Shown in pieces: positions 1-6,826 of a stretch of 15,355 nucleotides of DNA. Position numbers and translations under genes: made by a program. The notes under the pieces are model-generated. The model saw only the letters and a program-made list of their open reading frames with translations, was not told the DNA's origin and did no database searches. The stretch covers positions 1 through 15,355 of the forward strand of contig PMXH01000421.1 in the NCBI GenBank assembly GCA_003165855.1. The letters run 5' to 3'. Position 1 is the stretch's first letter; every line of letters begins with the position of its first letter. This stretch comes from Acidobacteriaceae bacterium. Lineage in GTDB: Bacteria; Acidobacteriota; Terriglobia; Terriglobales; Acidobacteriaceae.

Positions 1-134
1 GCCTGAAAGTGCGGGCGGAATCCGATCCGGAAGTGCTCAAGGGTCTCGATCTTCTGCCGCAAGCCAAGGCCCTCGCCGACAATGCCAAACGCATTGTGGC
101 GGAGCATAACGGCGCGGGAGCGTTCAACCGCTAG
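1..134 (+). CDS. C-terminal 43 residues of an unidentified protein (5' end outside the window)
   Basis: An open frame enters from the left edge (first full codon at base 3) and stops with TAG at 132-134. The visible 43 residues are mostly charged and helix-forming, with no cysteines and no membrane segment, and end in a Gly/Ala-rich tail (GAGAFNR). I do not recognise the family from this fragment. A strong intrinsic terminator 18 bp after the stop supports a real gene end. Whether it belongs to the Tad-like cluster downstream cannot be judged, because the terminator and 259 bp of non-coding DNA separate them. Confidence 0.6.
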   Translation, partial: LKVRAESDPEVLKGLDLLPQAKALADNAKRIVAEHNGAGAFNR

Positions 135-152
135 AATGAAAATGATTTCTCG

Positions 153-178
153 AGGCCCGGACAAGTTCCGGGCCTTTA
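153..178 (+). terminator. Rho-independent terminator of the left-edge gene
   Basis: A perfect 9-bp stem (AGGCCCGGA at 153-161, TCCGGGCCT at 167-175) with a 5-nt loop, followed by a short T-rich stretch (TTTACT). It lies 18 bp after the stop at 134. The U-tract is short, so efficiency is uncertain, but the stem is strong. Confidence 0.8.
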
Positions 179-253
179 CTATTGGCGAGTGACGAGCGGT
201 CCAGGGTCCCCGCCGTCCTCATTGACTTCGGTATCTGGCTATGTGAAAATCCG

Positions 254-341
254 CCCCAGCAGGGGAATTCCCGGAGTCTCGGCCTAGGGAAAGAGCCTGT
301 GTTTCTCATGAGATGAGGGCCGTCATAGGTGGAATGGTTGC
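254..341 (+). promoter_or_regulatory. Palindrome-rich leader upstream of the tad-like cluster
   Basis: The 135-393 gap has no credible gene. After the terminator it holds a CCCC-AGCA-GGGG hairpin (254-265), a perfect 10-bp palindrome GGGAATTCCC (263-272) that overlaps it, a second perfect palindrome TCTCATGAGA (304-313), and a GG-N10-GC arrangement with TTGCA (GG at 328-329, GC at 340-341) that resembles the -24/-12 layout of a sigma-54 promoter. The CAC part of the -24 box is not matched. The -12 element would sit about 53 bp before the cpaA-like start. The roles are inferred; only the symmetry and spacing are seen. Confidence 0.3.
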
Positions 342-393
342 AAGAACTTTGGCGCATTGAAGTTCCGAGAGCGCGTCTCTCGCAGAGATCGGG

Positions 394-933
394 GTGGTTT
401 TGAAGCCGGTCGTACTGGGTTTGGCGGTGATATTGGCGGTCGTTGCCGGATGGACCGATTGGCGCAGCCGCCGTATTCCGAATTGGCTGACCGTTTCGGG
501 CCTTTTGGTCGGAATTGCGGCCAACGTCGTGGCTGGAGGGTGGGGCGGCTTGAAGACTTCCCTGCTGGGCGCCGGGTTAGGGTTGCTGGTGTTGTTACCG
601 TTCGTCTTTATTCGCAGCCTGGGCGCGGGCGACTGGAAGCTGGCTGGAGCGTTGGGCGCATTCGTAGGACCAGGCGCGCTGGTGGATGTGCTGATGGGCT
701 CGGTCTTCGTAGCGGGGATCATGGCCCTCGGGCTGGTGATCTACAAGCGGCGAGTGAAGGAAACGCTGCGTAACATCGGACGGCTGCTGGCGTCGATGTT
801 TACTTTTCATATGCCGGACGCCGAAGTTTCGCTGGATAACCCGCGGTCGCTGAAGATTCCGTATGGAGTAGCATTGGCTGTGGCGACGTTGCTCTACGGC
901 GTCTGGAACTGGAAGATGGGGGGAGCGCGATAG
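394..933 (+). CDS. Prepilin peptidase, CpaA/TadV type (A24 family)
   Basis: A 179-residue integral membrane aspartic peptidase. The two catalytic aspartates of the A24 family are visible: D22 in TDWRSRRIPN and D80 in the GxGD-type motif GAGD (77-80). Hydrophobic segments lie near residues 5-20, 33-48, 56-73, 84-116 (probably two) and 157-170, and the IPYGVA motif near the C-terminus is typical of the family. It lacks the N-terminal methyltransferase domain of PilD, as expected for the short CpaA/TadV branch. It should cut the leader peptides of Tad/Flp pilins and TadE-like pseudopilins at the inner membrane. The GTG start at 394 is preferred because it keeps the first membrane segment, although the Shine-Dalgarno is weak. 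It is the first gene of the cluster and ends 2 bp before the next. Confidence 0.88.
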   Translation: MVLKPVVLGLAVILAVVAGWTDWRSRRIPNWLTVSGLLVGIAANVVAGGWGGLKTSLLGAGLGLLVLLPFVFIRSLGAGDWKLAGALGAFVGPGALVDVLMGSVFVAGIMALGLVIYKRRVKETLRNIGRLLASMFTFHMPDAEVSLDNPRSLKIPYGVALAVATLLYGVWNWKMGGAR

Positions 934-935
934 CT

Positions 936-1556
936 GTGCGGAAATCGAATCCCACAACCTGGCGTGACTGGCCGCGCAACACGCGCGGCGCGGAGATCGC
1001 GGAAACTGCGATGATCCTGCCTCTGCTCTTCGTAATGGTGATGGCGATCTTCTGGTTCGGACAAGCTTTTCGCTACTACGGCACCATCACGCACGCGGCG
1101 CGGGAAGGTGCGCGCGCGGCCGTGGCTCCGGCCTGCGCAACCTGCGCCGTCACAGGCTCCGCGCAACAAAATGCCGCAAACAATGCCGTAAAGGCCGTCA
1201 ACACCGCTTTGTCTGCGGCCAAGCTGGACCCATCGCAAGCCCTGGCACCGGTGCCGATTCCCGCATTGTGCGCATGCGGAACCCCCTACCCGTGTAGTAC
1301 CGGCACCCCCGTCGCATGTTTCCCGACCACGAGCAGCCCCGTCAGCAACGTTTGCGTTCAGCCCAACGTTCAATTGGCGTATAGCTCCCCCCCCGGTATG
1401 GTGATCGGGGCCGGAACCTGCGGCACTTCCGTCAGCTTCGGCTATAAGTATCCTTTCCATTTCACTCTGCCCTGTTACCCGCAGCCATGCACGTCGCTGG
1501 ACCTGCAAAAGATTACCCTCCCCGCACAGGCGCAGATGCGGGAGGAGACACAGTGA
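936..1556 (+). CDS. TadE-like pseudopilin, cysteine-rich
   Basis: 206 residues. A positively charged N-terminus leads into the TadE signature RGAEIAETA (17-25), a single membrane helix (about 23-45) and the conserved THAAREGARAA stretch (52-62). Gly18 followed by Glu23 at +5 fits a prepilin peptidase site, and the peptidase gene is immediately upstream. The exported part is Pro/Ser/Thr-rich and has ten cysteines (for example CATC at 67-70, and several Cys-Pro-rich turns), suggesting disulfides outside the inner membrane. TadE proteins are minor pseudopilins of Tad pili. It starts with GTG 2 bp after cpaA, with a G-rich Shine-Dalgarno inside the previous gene. A run of eight C (1387-1394) lies within the coding sequence. 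Confidence 0.82.
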   Translation: MRKSNPTTWRDWPRNTRGAEIAETAMILPLLFVMVMAIFWFGQAFRYYGTITHAAREGARAAVAPACATCAVTGSAQQNAANNAVKAVNTALSAAKLDPSQALAPVPIPALCACGTPYPCSTGTPVACFPTTSSPVSNVCVQPNVQLAYSSPPGMVIGAGTCGTSVSFGYKYPFHFTLPCYPQPCTSLDLQKITLPAQAQMREETQ

Positions 1557-2158
1557 TTCGGACCCTTCATCCGGCATTTCGCCCCTTCCCCGCACTATGG
1601 CGGGTTATTGGCAAGTGGGCGGGTGACGATCGCGCCTCGCAGATTGTGGAGTTCGCGGTTTCTCTGCCCTTGCTGGTTTTATTCGTGGTGGGAATATTCG
1701 ACTTCAGCAGCGCCATCACCCTGAAGCAAAAGTTAACCAATGCCGCGCGGGAAGGCGCCCGCGTGGCTGCTGCCGATCCCGCCAACGACCTCGGGGGCGC
1801 GGTGCCCTTCCCCGCATCGGTTGGCGATGCCCTCCAGGTCGTGGACAACTATCTGCTATCGGAGAAGATCAACGACTGCGGTCTGCAACACTCCTTGCCA
1901 GTGCAGGCTGGTCTTACCTGGGTCGCAACCGCCACCGGCTGTCCGGGTGGACCCACCGCCGTGCTCAAACTGACCATCAACCGGGGATGCGTGACGCCGC
2001 AGACCTCCGGGCAAACTACCACTTACGTGGTGAACACCTGTGTCGGGATTGTGTACCCGTATAGTTGGCGATTCGGCGGCGTGTCCAGCCTGTTCGGAGG
2101 ACGATTTGTAGGTCCCAGCAGTATCAACACGACTGCGGTGGCGTTCAATGAGAATTGA
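1553..2158 (+). CDS. Second TadE-like pseudopilin
   Basis: 201 residues from the GTG at 1553, which overlaps the previous stop as GTGA and has a strong Shine-Dalgarno (GGGAGGAG, ending about 7 nt upstream). An in-frame ATG at 1487 would add 22 residues but lies deep inside the previous gene, so I reject it. The TadE core is SQIVEFAVSLPLLVLF (29-44) with a membrane helix at about 33-54, followed by TNAAREGARVAAA (62-74). Glu33 could be the +5 glutamate of a prepilin site, but the -1 residue would be Ala28 rather than Gly. The periplasmic part has four cysteines and is predicted to be mostly beta. It is probably a second minor pseudopilin that partners the first. Confidence 0.82.
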   Translation: MIRTLHPAFRPFPALWRVIGKWAGDDRASQIVEFAVSLPLLVLFVVGIFDFSSAITLKQKLTNAAREGARVAAADPANDLGGAVPFPASVGDALQVVDNYLLSEKINDCGLQHSLPVQAGLTWVATATGCPGGPTAVLKLTINRGCVTPQTSGQTTTYVVNTCVGIVYPYSWRFGGVSSLFGGRFVGPSSINTTAVAFNEN

Positions 2159-2179
2159 AAATCGACAATTGAGTTATCT

Positions 2180-3637
2180 ATGCTGCCGCCACTAATTCGG
2201 CGCCCGCGAAGAAGCGCCCCGTGCCGCGCGAGCGAGCGAGGCGTGACCATGGCGCTGGTGGCGTTGGCGATGGTCGCCATCGTTGCCATGGCTGCGCTCT
2301 CGATCGACATTGGCACGCTTTACCAGGCCAGTGCAGAAGCCCAGCGCGCAGCAGATGCGGGCGCTCTGGCGGCGGCGAGGGTGATTTCGCTCTCGGGGAT
2401 TACGGGCGATCCGACAAATGGCCCTACTGACGGAAGCTGGAGCGCGACCTGCGGCGGTCTAAGTAGCGCTGCTACCCTGGCCGCAACCAGTGTCGCTCAA
2501 CAGAACCTGATCGGCGGCGCCCATGCCTCCACGATCAACGTGTACTACGGCACAAGCAGCGGTGCCTCGACGAACCCGGACTGCACTGGCGCTGGAGCGG
2601 CCTTCGGGGTGAATCCTGTCGTCACGGTCTATGTGCAGCAGGCGAAACTGCCTACCTTTTTCGCCCGCGTTTTTTCGCTGATACCCGGCGGTACTCCCTC
2701 AACTTCAGGCGTAAGCGCAACCGCCGTTGCCGAAGTGTTCAATCCTTCGAACTCCGGCAGCTACGCTACGGGGGGAGAAGTGGTACCGGTCCAACCGCGG
2801 TGCGTGAAGCCCTGGATCGTGCCGAATAAGGACCCCTTGAACGCACCAGGCTGCAGCCCCGCGACCTGCAACAACTTCGTCAGCACGTCTGCGGTCCCGC
2901 CCCAAGGATCAATTCTGAACGGCGGAATCACGTATAACGGAAAAGCCGGGGTGATTGGCGAAAGTTTCTATTTGGTTCCCGATTGCAGCGCCGCCGGAAC
3001 CTGTAACAGCGCAGCACCATTTGCTAGTCCACCCCAAGCAAACTCTGTCACCCCTCCGACGCTGCCTCTTCCCAATCTACAATATCTGCCAGGGCAGGTT
3101 CTAGGTTCCCCCGTTGCTGTGCCAAGTTGTGGCACCACGAACCCCTACCAGGAGGCTATCGCGGGATGCGATCAGTCCACTCCATATCAGTGTGGCGTGT
3201 CAGCTGCCAGCGCCACCCAGCCGAGTCTCGTGAACCTTAACGAGAACCCCAGCGGCGCAGGTGGCGACACTTCTACTTCAGCGCAATGCCTTATCAATCA
3301 AGCCAATGTCCAGGATTCTCTCAACACGGGCGTCTATCCCTACCAGATTCTAGCTGGCAAGGGGAATCCGTTGAACGTCAGCGGCAGTGCGATCACGAGC
3401 AGTAGCTCGATCGTGTCTCTTCCCATCTACGACGGCTTAGCTCTGGCAACGGGTACCCAGCAGCCCGCTGTTACCATCGTAGGTTTTCTGCAAGTCTTCA
3501 TCAATTCTGTCGACGCCACCGGCAACCTGAACGTGACGGTGATGAACGTCGCCGGCTGCGGCAACGCCGTGCCAAGCGGGGCCACTCCCGTCACCGGAAC
3601 GTCTCCCGTACCCGTCCGCCTGATCACCCCTCCATAA
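2180..3637 (+). CDS. TadG-like pilus assembly protein (TadE/G-like N-terminus)
   Basis: 485 residues. A short basic N-terminus, then SERGVTMALVALAMVAIVAMAALSID spread over residues 18-43 (one membrane helix about 24-42), then DIGTLYQASAEAQRAADAGA (43-62), the hallmark of the TadE/G-like N-terminal domain. The remaining 400 residues are Ser/Thr/Asn/Pro-rich, have 12 cysteines, and resemble no enzyme I know. In Tad systems TadG is anchored in the inner membrane and reaches through the periplasm. I see no von Willebrand A motif, which some TadG proteins carry. The ATG at 2180 lacks a clear Shine-Dalgarno. An ATG at 2249 would delete the cytoplasmic basic segment and is less likely. It is the last gene of the cluster. 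Confidence 0.78.
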   Translation: MLPPLIRRPRRSAPCRASERGVTMALVALAMVAIVAMAALSIDIGTLYQASAEAQRAADAGALAAARVISLSGITGDPTNGPTDGSWSATCGGLSSAATLAATSVAQQNLIGGAHASTINVYYGTSSGASTNPDCTGAGAAFGVNPVVTVYVQQAKLPTFFARVFSLIPGGTPSTSGVSATAVAEVFNPSNSGSYATGGEVVPVQPRCVKPWIVPNKDPLNAPGCSPATCNNFVSTSAVPPQGSILNGGITYNGKAGVIGESFYLVPDCSAAGTCNSAAPFASPPQANSVTPPTLPLPNLQYLPGQVLGSPVAVPSCGTTNPYQEAIAGCDQSTPYQCGVSAASATQPSLVNLNENPSGAGGDTSTSAQCLINQANVQDSLNTGVYPYQILAGKGNPLNVSGSAITSSSSIVSLPIYDGLALATGTQQPAVTIVGFLQVFINSVDATGNLNVTVMNVAGCGNAVPSGATPVTGTSPVPVRLITPP

Positions 3638-3721
3638 TCTGCCTGTGTCGATAGCACGCGGCTCGACGCACAAGCTTATCCGAACAATTGACTCAGCGGA
3701 ATTGAATCCAGAAAACTCGGC

Positions 3722-4681
3722 CTAATCCGGGACGTCGTTGCTCGCCGGAGGTTTCGTCTCGGGATTTGTAGGTGGCGCTCCGGGTTGCGCCGTGGCGGGC
3801 GGAGGAGCGCCCTTGCCTGGGGTTTCGGTGTCACCGTCGTCCTCAGGCTGCACTTGCGGCAGAGGACGGTAAACCGGCGCCGGCCCGTCCGGACGCGCAC
3901 TCAGAATGACGCGGTCGAGAACGCCGGGATCGCTCGCCGAACTCATAATGACGAAATTGAACTTCGAACCGTTCAGCAGGTGCGCCAGCACTTCCGGCGC
4001 GGAAGCGGGACCGATCTCGGCTACCACTTTTTCCTGCTCCGCGCCTGCTGGGATGGCAATCTCCGCCCCGGTGCGCTGGTGCACCGCAAAGAGAATCTCC
4101 GACAGGCTGGCTTTGTTGGAACTGATCGTGAGCAATCCTGCCTGGAATGAAACTACCAGCGGAGGCGGCGCTGGCGCTGCCACCACGATCGGCACGGACT
4201 GCGCGGGATAAGTCGTATTCACCAGGCTCGGACCGGAAGCTGATCCCGAGGAGGGCGCGAGTCTGGCGCCTTCCCCGCCTGCTCCCACCTTCACCATCAC
4301 CGTTCTTCCATACGGAAAAACTTGATAGTGCTGTGGACCCCTCAAATCAAAAACAACGCGTGTGACCGGCGGCTTCGAACTGAACAAGCTCACTCGGACG
4401 CTCTTCACCTCGCCGCGGTTTACCGTCTGGTTACGCAACTGTGTTCCAGGAACCGCGTTGGCGAAATCCACCACCAGGCGGTCGGGACCGGTTAGCACTT
4501 GGGTTTGTGGAACGAGGCGATCACTGGACTCAATCTCGATCTCAACCGGATTTCGATTGCCCAGCACCTGCACCCGGCGAACGGAAGGCACGCCCTGGAC
4601 CTGTCCCGCGACGCTCGCGGGCAAACATAATGCTGCCCAGACAAGCAATCCGGCAGCGGCTCTATGGAAAGAGCGGTCCAT
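3722..4681 (-). CDS. Secreted AMIN-domain protein with STN-like domain and proline-rich tail
   Basis: 319 residues. The signal peptide is about 1-26 (hydrophobic core GLLVWAALCL, end ASVAG). Residues 33-131 match an AMIN domain, a beta-sandwich that places proteins such as PilQ and AmiC at the cell wall or septum: alternating strands with VRRVQVLG, DRLVVDFANAVPG and TRVVFDLRG. Residues 183-262 resemble an STN (secretin/TonB N-terminal) domain: TISSNKASLSEILFAVHQRTG, then VLAHLLNGSKFNFVI. The last 55 residues are acidic and Pro-rich. No secretin beta-barrel domain follows, so it looks like a stand-alone PilQ N-terminal half. The ATG at 4681 has AGGA 5 nt upstream; a TTG directly before it is not needed. 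Convergent with the tad-like cluster. Confidence 0.72.
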   Translation of the reverse strand: MDRSFHRAAAGLLVWAALCLPASVAGQVQGVPSVRRVQVLGNRNPVEIEIESSDRLVPQTQVLTGPDRLVVDFANAVPGTQLRNQTVNRGEVKSVRVSLFSSKPPVTRVVFDLRGPQHYQVFPYGRTVMVKVGAGGEGARLAPSSGSASGPSLVNTTYPAQSVPIVVAAPAPPPLVVSFQAGLLTISSNKASLSEILFAVHQRTGAEIAIPAGAEQEKVVAEIGPASAPEVLAHLLNGSKFNFVIMSSASDPGVLDRVILSARPDGPAPVYRPLPQVQPEDDGDTETPGKGAPPPATAQPGAPPTNPETKPPASNDVPD

Positions 4682-4724
4682 CAATATCCTTATGGTACGG
4701 CGGTGTGTGGGTCGCGCTATGCCG

Positions 4725-4745
4725 ATTCTAGCAGCGTTCGCGAAC
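4725..4745 (-). promoter_or_regulatory. Candidate extended -10 promoter with adjoining palindrome, for the AMIN gene
   Basis: Reading the minus strand, TGCTAGAAT (4733-4725) fits an extended -10 element (TGnTAxAAT). No -35 sits at 17 bp. Instead a perfect 10-bp palindrome GTTCGCGAAC occupies 4736-4745, immediately upstream, where an activator or repressor could bind. Transcription would start near 4718, giving a 5' UTR of about 37 nt. This is a motif reading only. Confidence 0.35.
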
Positions 4746-4801
4746 CAACCTCCTTACTGAAGGCTTACAACCTTGGGTCGGCCCAAAAGGCGACGCATGA
4801 A

Positions 4802-6691
4802 TTACCGCGTCAGCGGAGTTAACACAACGTTGAGCACGTCCGGTTCGCTGGAGATGCGTTCCAGATGAGGGTTCCTGCCACCCTCGTGATAGGCAATCGA
4901 GTAGGTTTGAAAGAACTGGGCATTTTCAACCAACAACTCAACAGGCGCTGCCGTCCCCTGCGCCGCCTTTATTGCAGCATGCAGAACCGGAGCCGTCCAC
5001 TTGCGGCCGTTGACGGCAACCAGCTTCATGCCAGGTCCGATCCCGGCTTGATAAGCCGGAGAACCCACTATCACGTCATCCAGTTTGCCATCCTCGGCCA
5101 CGGTGAACCCTAAGGAGTACGAGAAGTCCGCGAACTTAGCCAGCTTCTCCAGAGCCTGCGTAAATACATTCGGCTGCTCGTTGTAGACCAGCTTCCAACC
5201 GCCGCGCTCAATACCTCCCAGTGGGGCATGAGCGCCGGTCGCGCCGACACGTTCTTTCAGCAGCGTCGCCCAATCGTAGGGAGCGACGTCATTGAGCGTG
5301 CGAACAATGTCGTCAAAGGTGTAAGGCACAACCAGGGGTGGTCCGCTTTGGCCACCGTGGAAGCGGCGGCAGAAATCATCGAGAGAACGCTGGCCTTGCG
5401 TCTGCCGGCGAATGATCGCGTCCACTTCGAGCCAGATCAATTCGCCCTCGGGATAATAATCCAGGCTACGGCGCCAGTTCGACCACCGCGGGTCCATCAT
5501 CATCCGTAGAGTCTGCACCGAGCGCGCCGTGTCTTCCAAAGGACGCCAAGTACGGCCCGAACGGTGGTCGAGACTAGCGGCAGTGGAGGCTAACGCTTCC
5601 CGATACTGTTCGGCAGACCACAAGCCGCTACGTTCGGCCAGCAGGTTGCCCAGATATTCCGTGAGACCTTCGTAAACCCACAGCAGATCGCCAACCATCG
5701 GCTCCTGATAGTTTCGCGTGGCCAGTCCCGCAGGCCGGCGATACTTGCCGTTCCAGGAGTGCGCAAACTCGTGTGGAAGAAGACCCGCGTAGAGCATGTG
5801 CAGATCCGGATCAAGCAGCGTGCGCTCGGCCGCGGCGCTGTCGTTCGATTCGTGGTGCTCCAGTCCATGTCCGCCGACCTGGTCGCTGAGAGTGTATAGA
5901 AAATGGTACTGCCGGTAATGCCGCGCCCCAAACAGCGCACCGGTTTCCGCAACCAGTTTCCGGTAAGCCGCGAGATCCTCCGCTTTCATCGCCAGATCGG
6001 CTTCGTCGTCGGCGACCAGATCCATTTCGTGAGCAACAGCCGGGGCAGCGGTTAATTCGATTCGCCGGTAATGCAACCCCGCGATCAGCGGCGAGTCCAC
6101 CAGGGTCGTGAGTGAAACTGGAGCGAACTCCACCTCATTGCCGGACGCGTGCGCTGCCATCAGAGCAGTCCCAAACTTCCATCCCTCTGGAAGCTTCACT
6201 GAGGGGACGAATTCGACCGCGTCGGAATCGGCTCCCTGCGGATACAGAAGCACCGCATTCCAATTCAGGTCGAGCAAATTGCTGGATGCCGCCGGTCCTC
6301 CGCCGCCAGCGCTGTCATTGGAAGTGATCGCGTCCAGCGATACCTCAATGGAGCGCGCCGCCTCGGGCACGGTGACATGAAAAGCATACATATCGACATC
6401 GTCGCGCTGCCAGATCAGAGACCGGCCCTCAGCTTCCATGTGTATGCCGGTAAGCGCCGCAATCGGTCCGCTGGGGCGGTGGTTGCCGGGGATCCACTTA
6501 GGAAACACTAGCGTCATGGCGCCGGCCTTGGCGGGGATGGTCAGTTTTGCATGATAGATGTTTCTCGGGGCATCAGTGAGATCCACGTACAAGCGGATGG
6601 ATTGACCGAGCAGATGCGGACTCGCTGCACTCAGCGCTCCCAAGGCAAGTAGAAAGGAAAAACAAAACGCAAGTCGTGGCGAACGCAGCAT
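4802..6691 (-). CDS. M61-family metallopeptidase with C-terminal PDZ domain
   Basis: 629 residues. The signal peptide is about 1-29 (FCFSFLLALGALSAAS). An N-terminal beta domain (about 32-215) includes the family motif FPKWIPGNHRPSG (63-75). The zinc site is HEFAH at 307-311, followed by SWNGKYRRP, with the third ligand glutamate at E341 in YEGLTEYLG (340-348). Residues about 525-590 form a PDZ domain (SLGFTVAEDGKLDDVIVGSP, then AGIGPGMKLVAVNGRKW split over two strands). M61 enzymes are glycyl aminopeptidases; many bacterial members are annotated only as PDZ-containing metalloproteases, and the substrate here is unknown. It probably acts in the periplasm. GGGAGG lies only 2 nt before the ATG, unusually close, but no other start keeps the signal peptide. 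Confidence 0.88.
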   Translation of the reverse strand: MLRSPRLAFCFSFLLALGALSAASPHLLGQSIRLYVDLTDAPRNIYHAKLTIPAKAGAMTLVFPKWIPGNHRPSGPIAALTGIHMEAEGRSLIWQRDDVDMYAFHVTVPEAARSIEVSLDAITSNDSAGGGGPAASSNLLDLNWNAVLLYPQGADSDAVEFVPSVKLPEGWKFGTALMAAHASGNEVEFAPVSLTTLVDSPLIAGLHYRRIELTAAPAVAHEMDLVADDEADLAMKAEDLAAYRKLVAETGALFGARHYRQYHFLYTLSDQVGGHGLEHHESNDSAAAERTLLDPDLHMLYAGLLPHEFAHSWNGKYRRPAGLATRNYQEPMVGDLLWVYEGLTEYLGNLLAERSGLWSAEQYREALASTAASLDHRSGRTWRPLEDTARSVQTLRMMMDPRWSNWRRSLDYYPEGELIWLEVDAIIRRQTQGQRSLDDFCRRFHGGQSGPPLVVPYTFDDIVRTLNDVAPYDWATLLKERVGATGAHAPLGGIERGGWKLVYNEQPNVFTQALEKLAKFADFSYSLGFTVAEDGKLDDVIVGSPAYQAGIGPGMKLVAVNGRKWTAPVLHAAIKAAQGTAAPVELLVENAQFFQTYSIAYHEGGRNPHLERISSEPDVLNVVLTPLTR

Positions 6692-6826
6692 GGCCTCCCG
6701 GACACTGAAACTAAGAGTGGAGAAAGAAGAGCCTACCGAAAGGCGCGACCCGTTCGCAAGCGAAGTGTTGCAGGCGATCTCAGGACATGCTCTGACTGAT
6801 TCGGAATGGTCGGGTGTTCGAGCGGG

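Noticed and set aside
3638..3721. Terminator between the convergent tad-like and AMIN genes
   Set aside because: Only interrupted complementary fragments are visible and there is no T-run in either direction.
4765..4790. Short hairpin TTGGG/CCCAA after the M61 gene as a terminator
   Set aside because: The stem is only 5 bp and no T-run follows on the minus strand.
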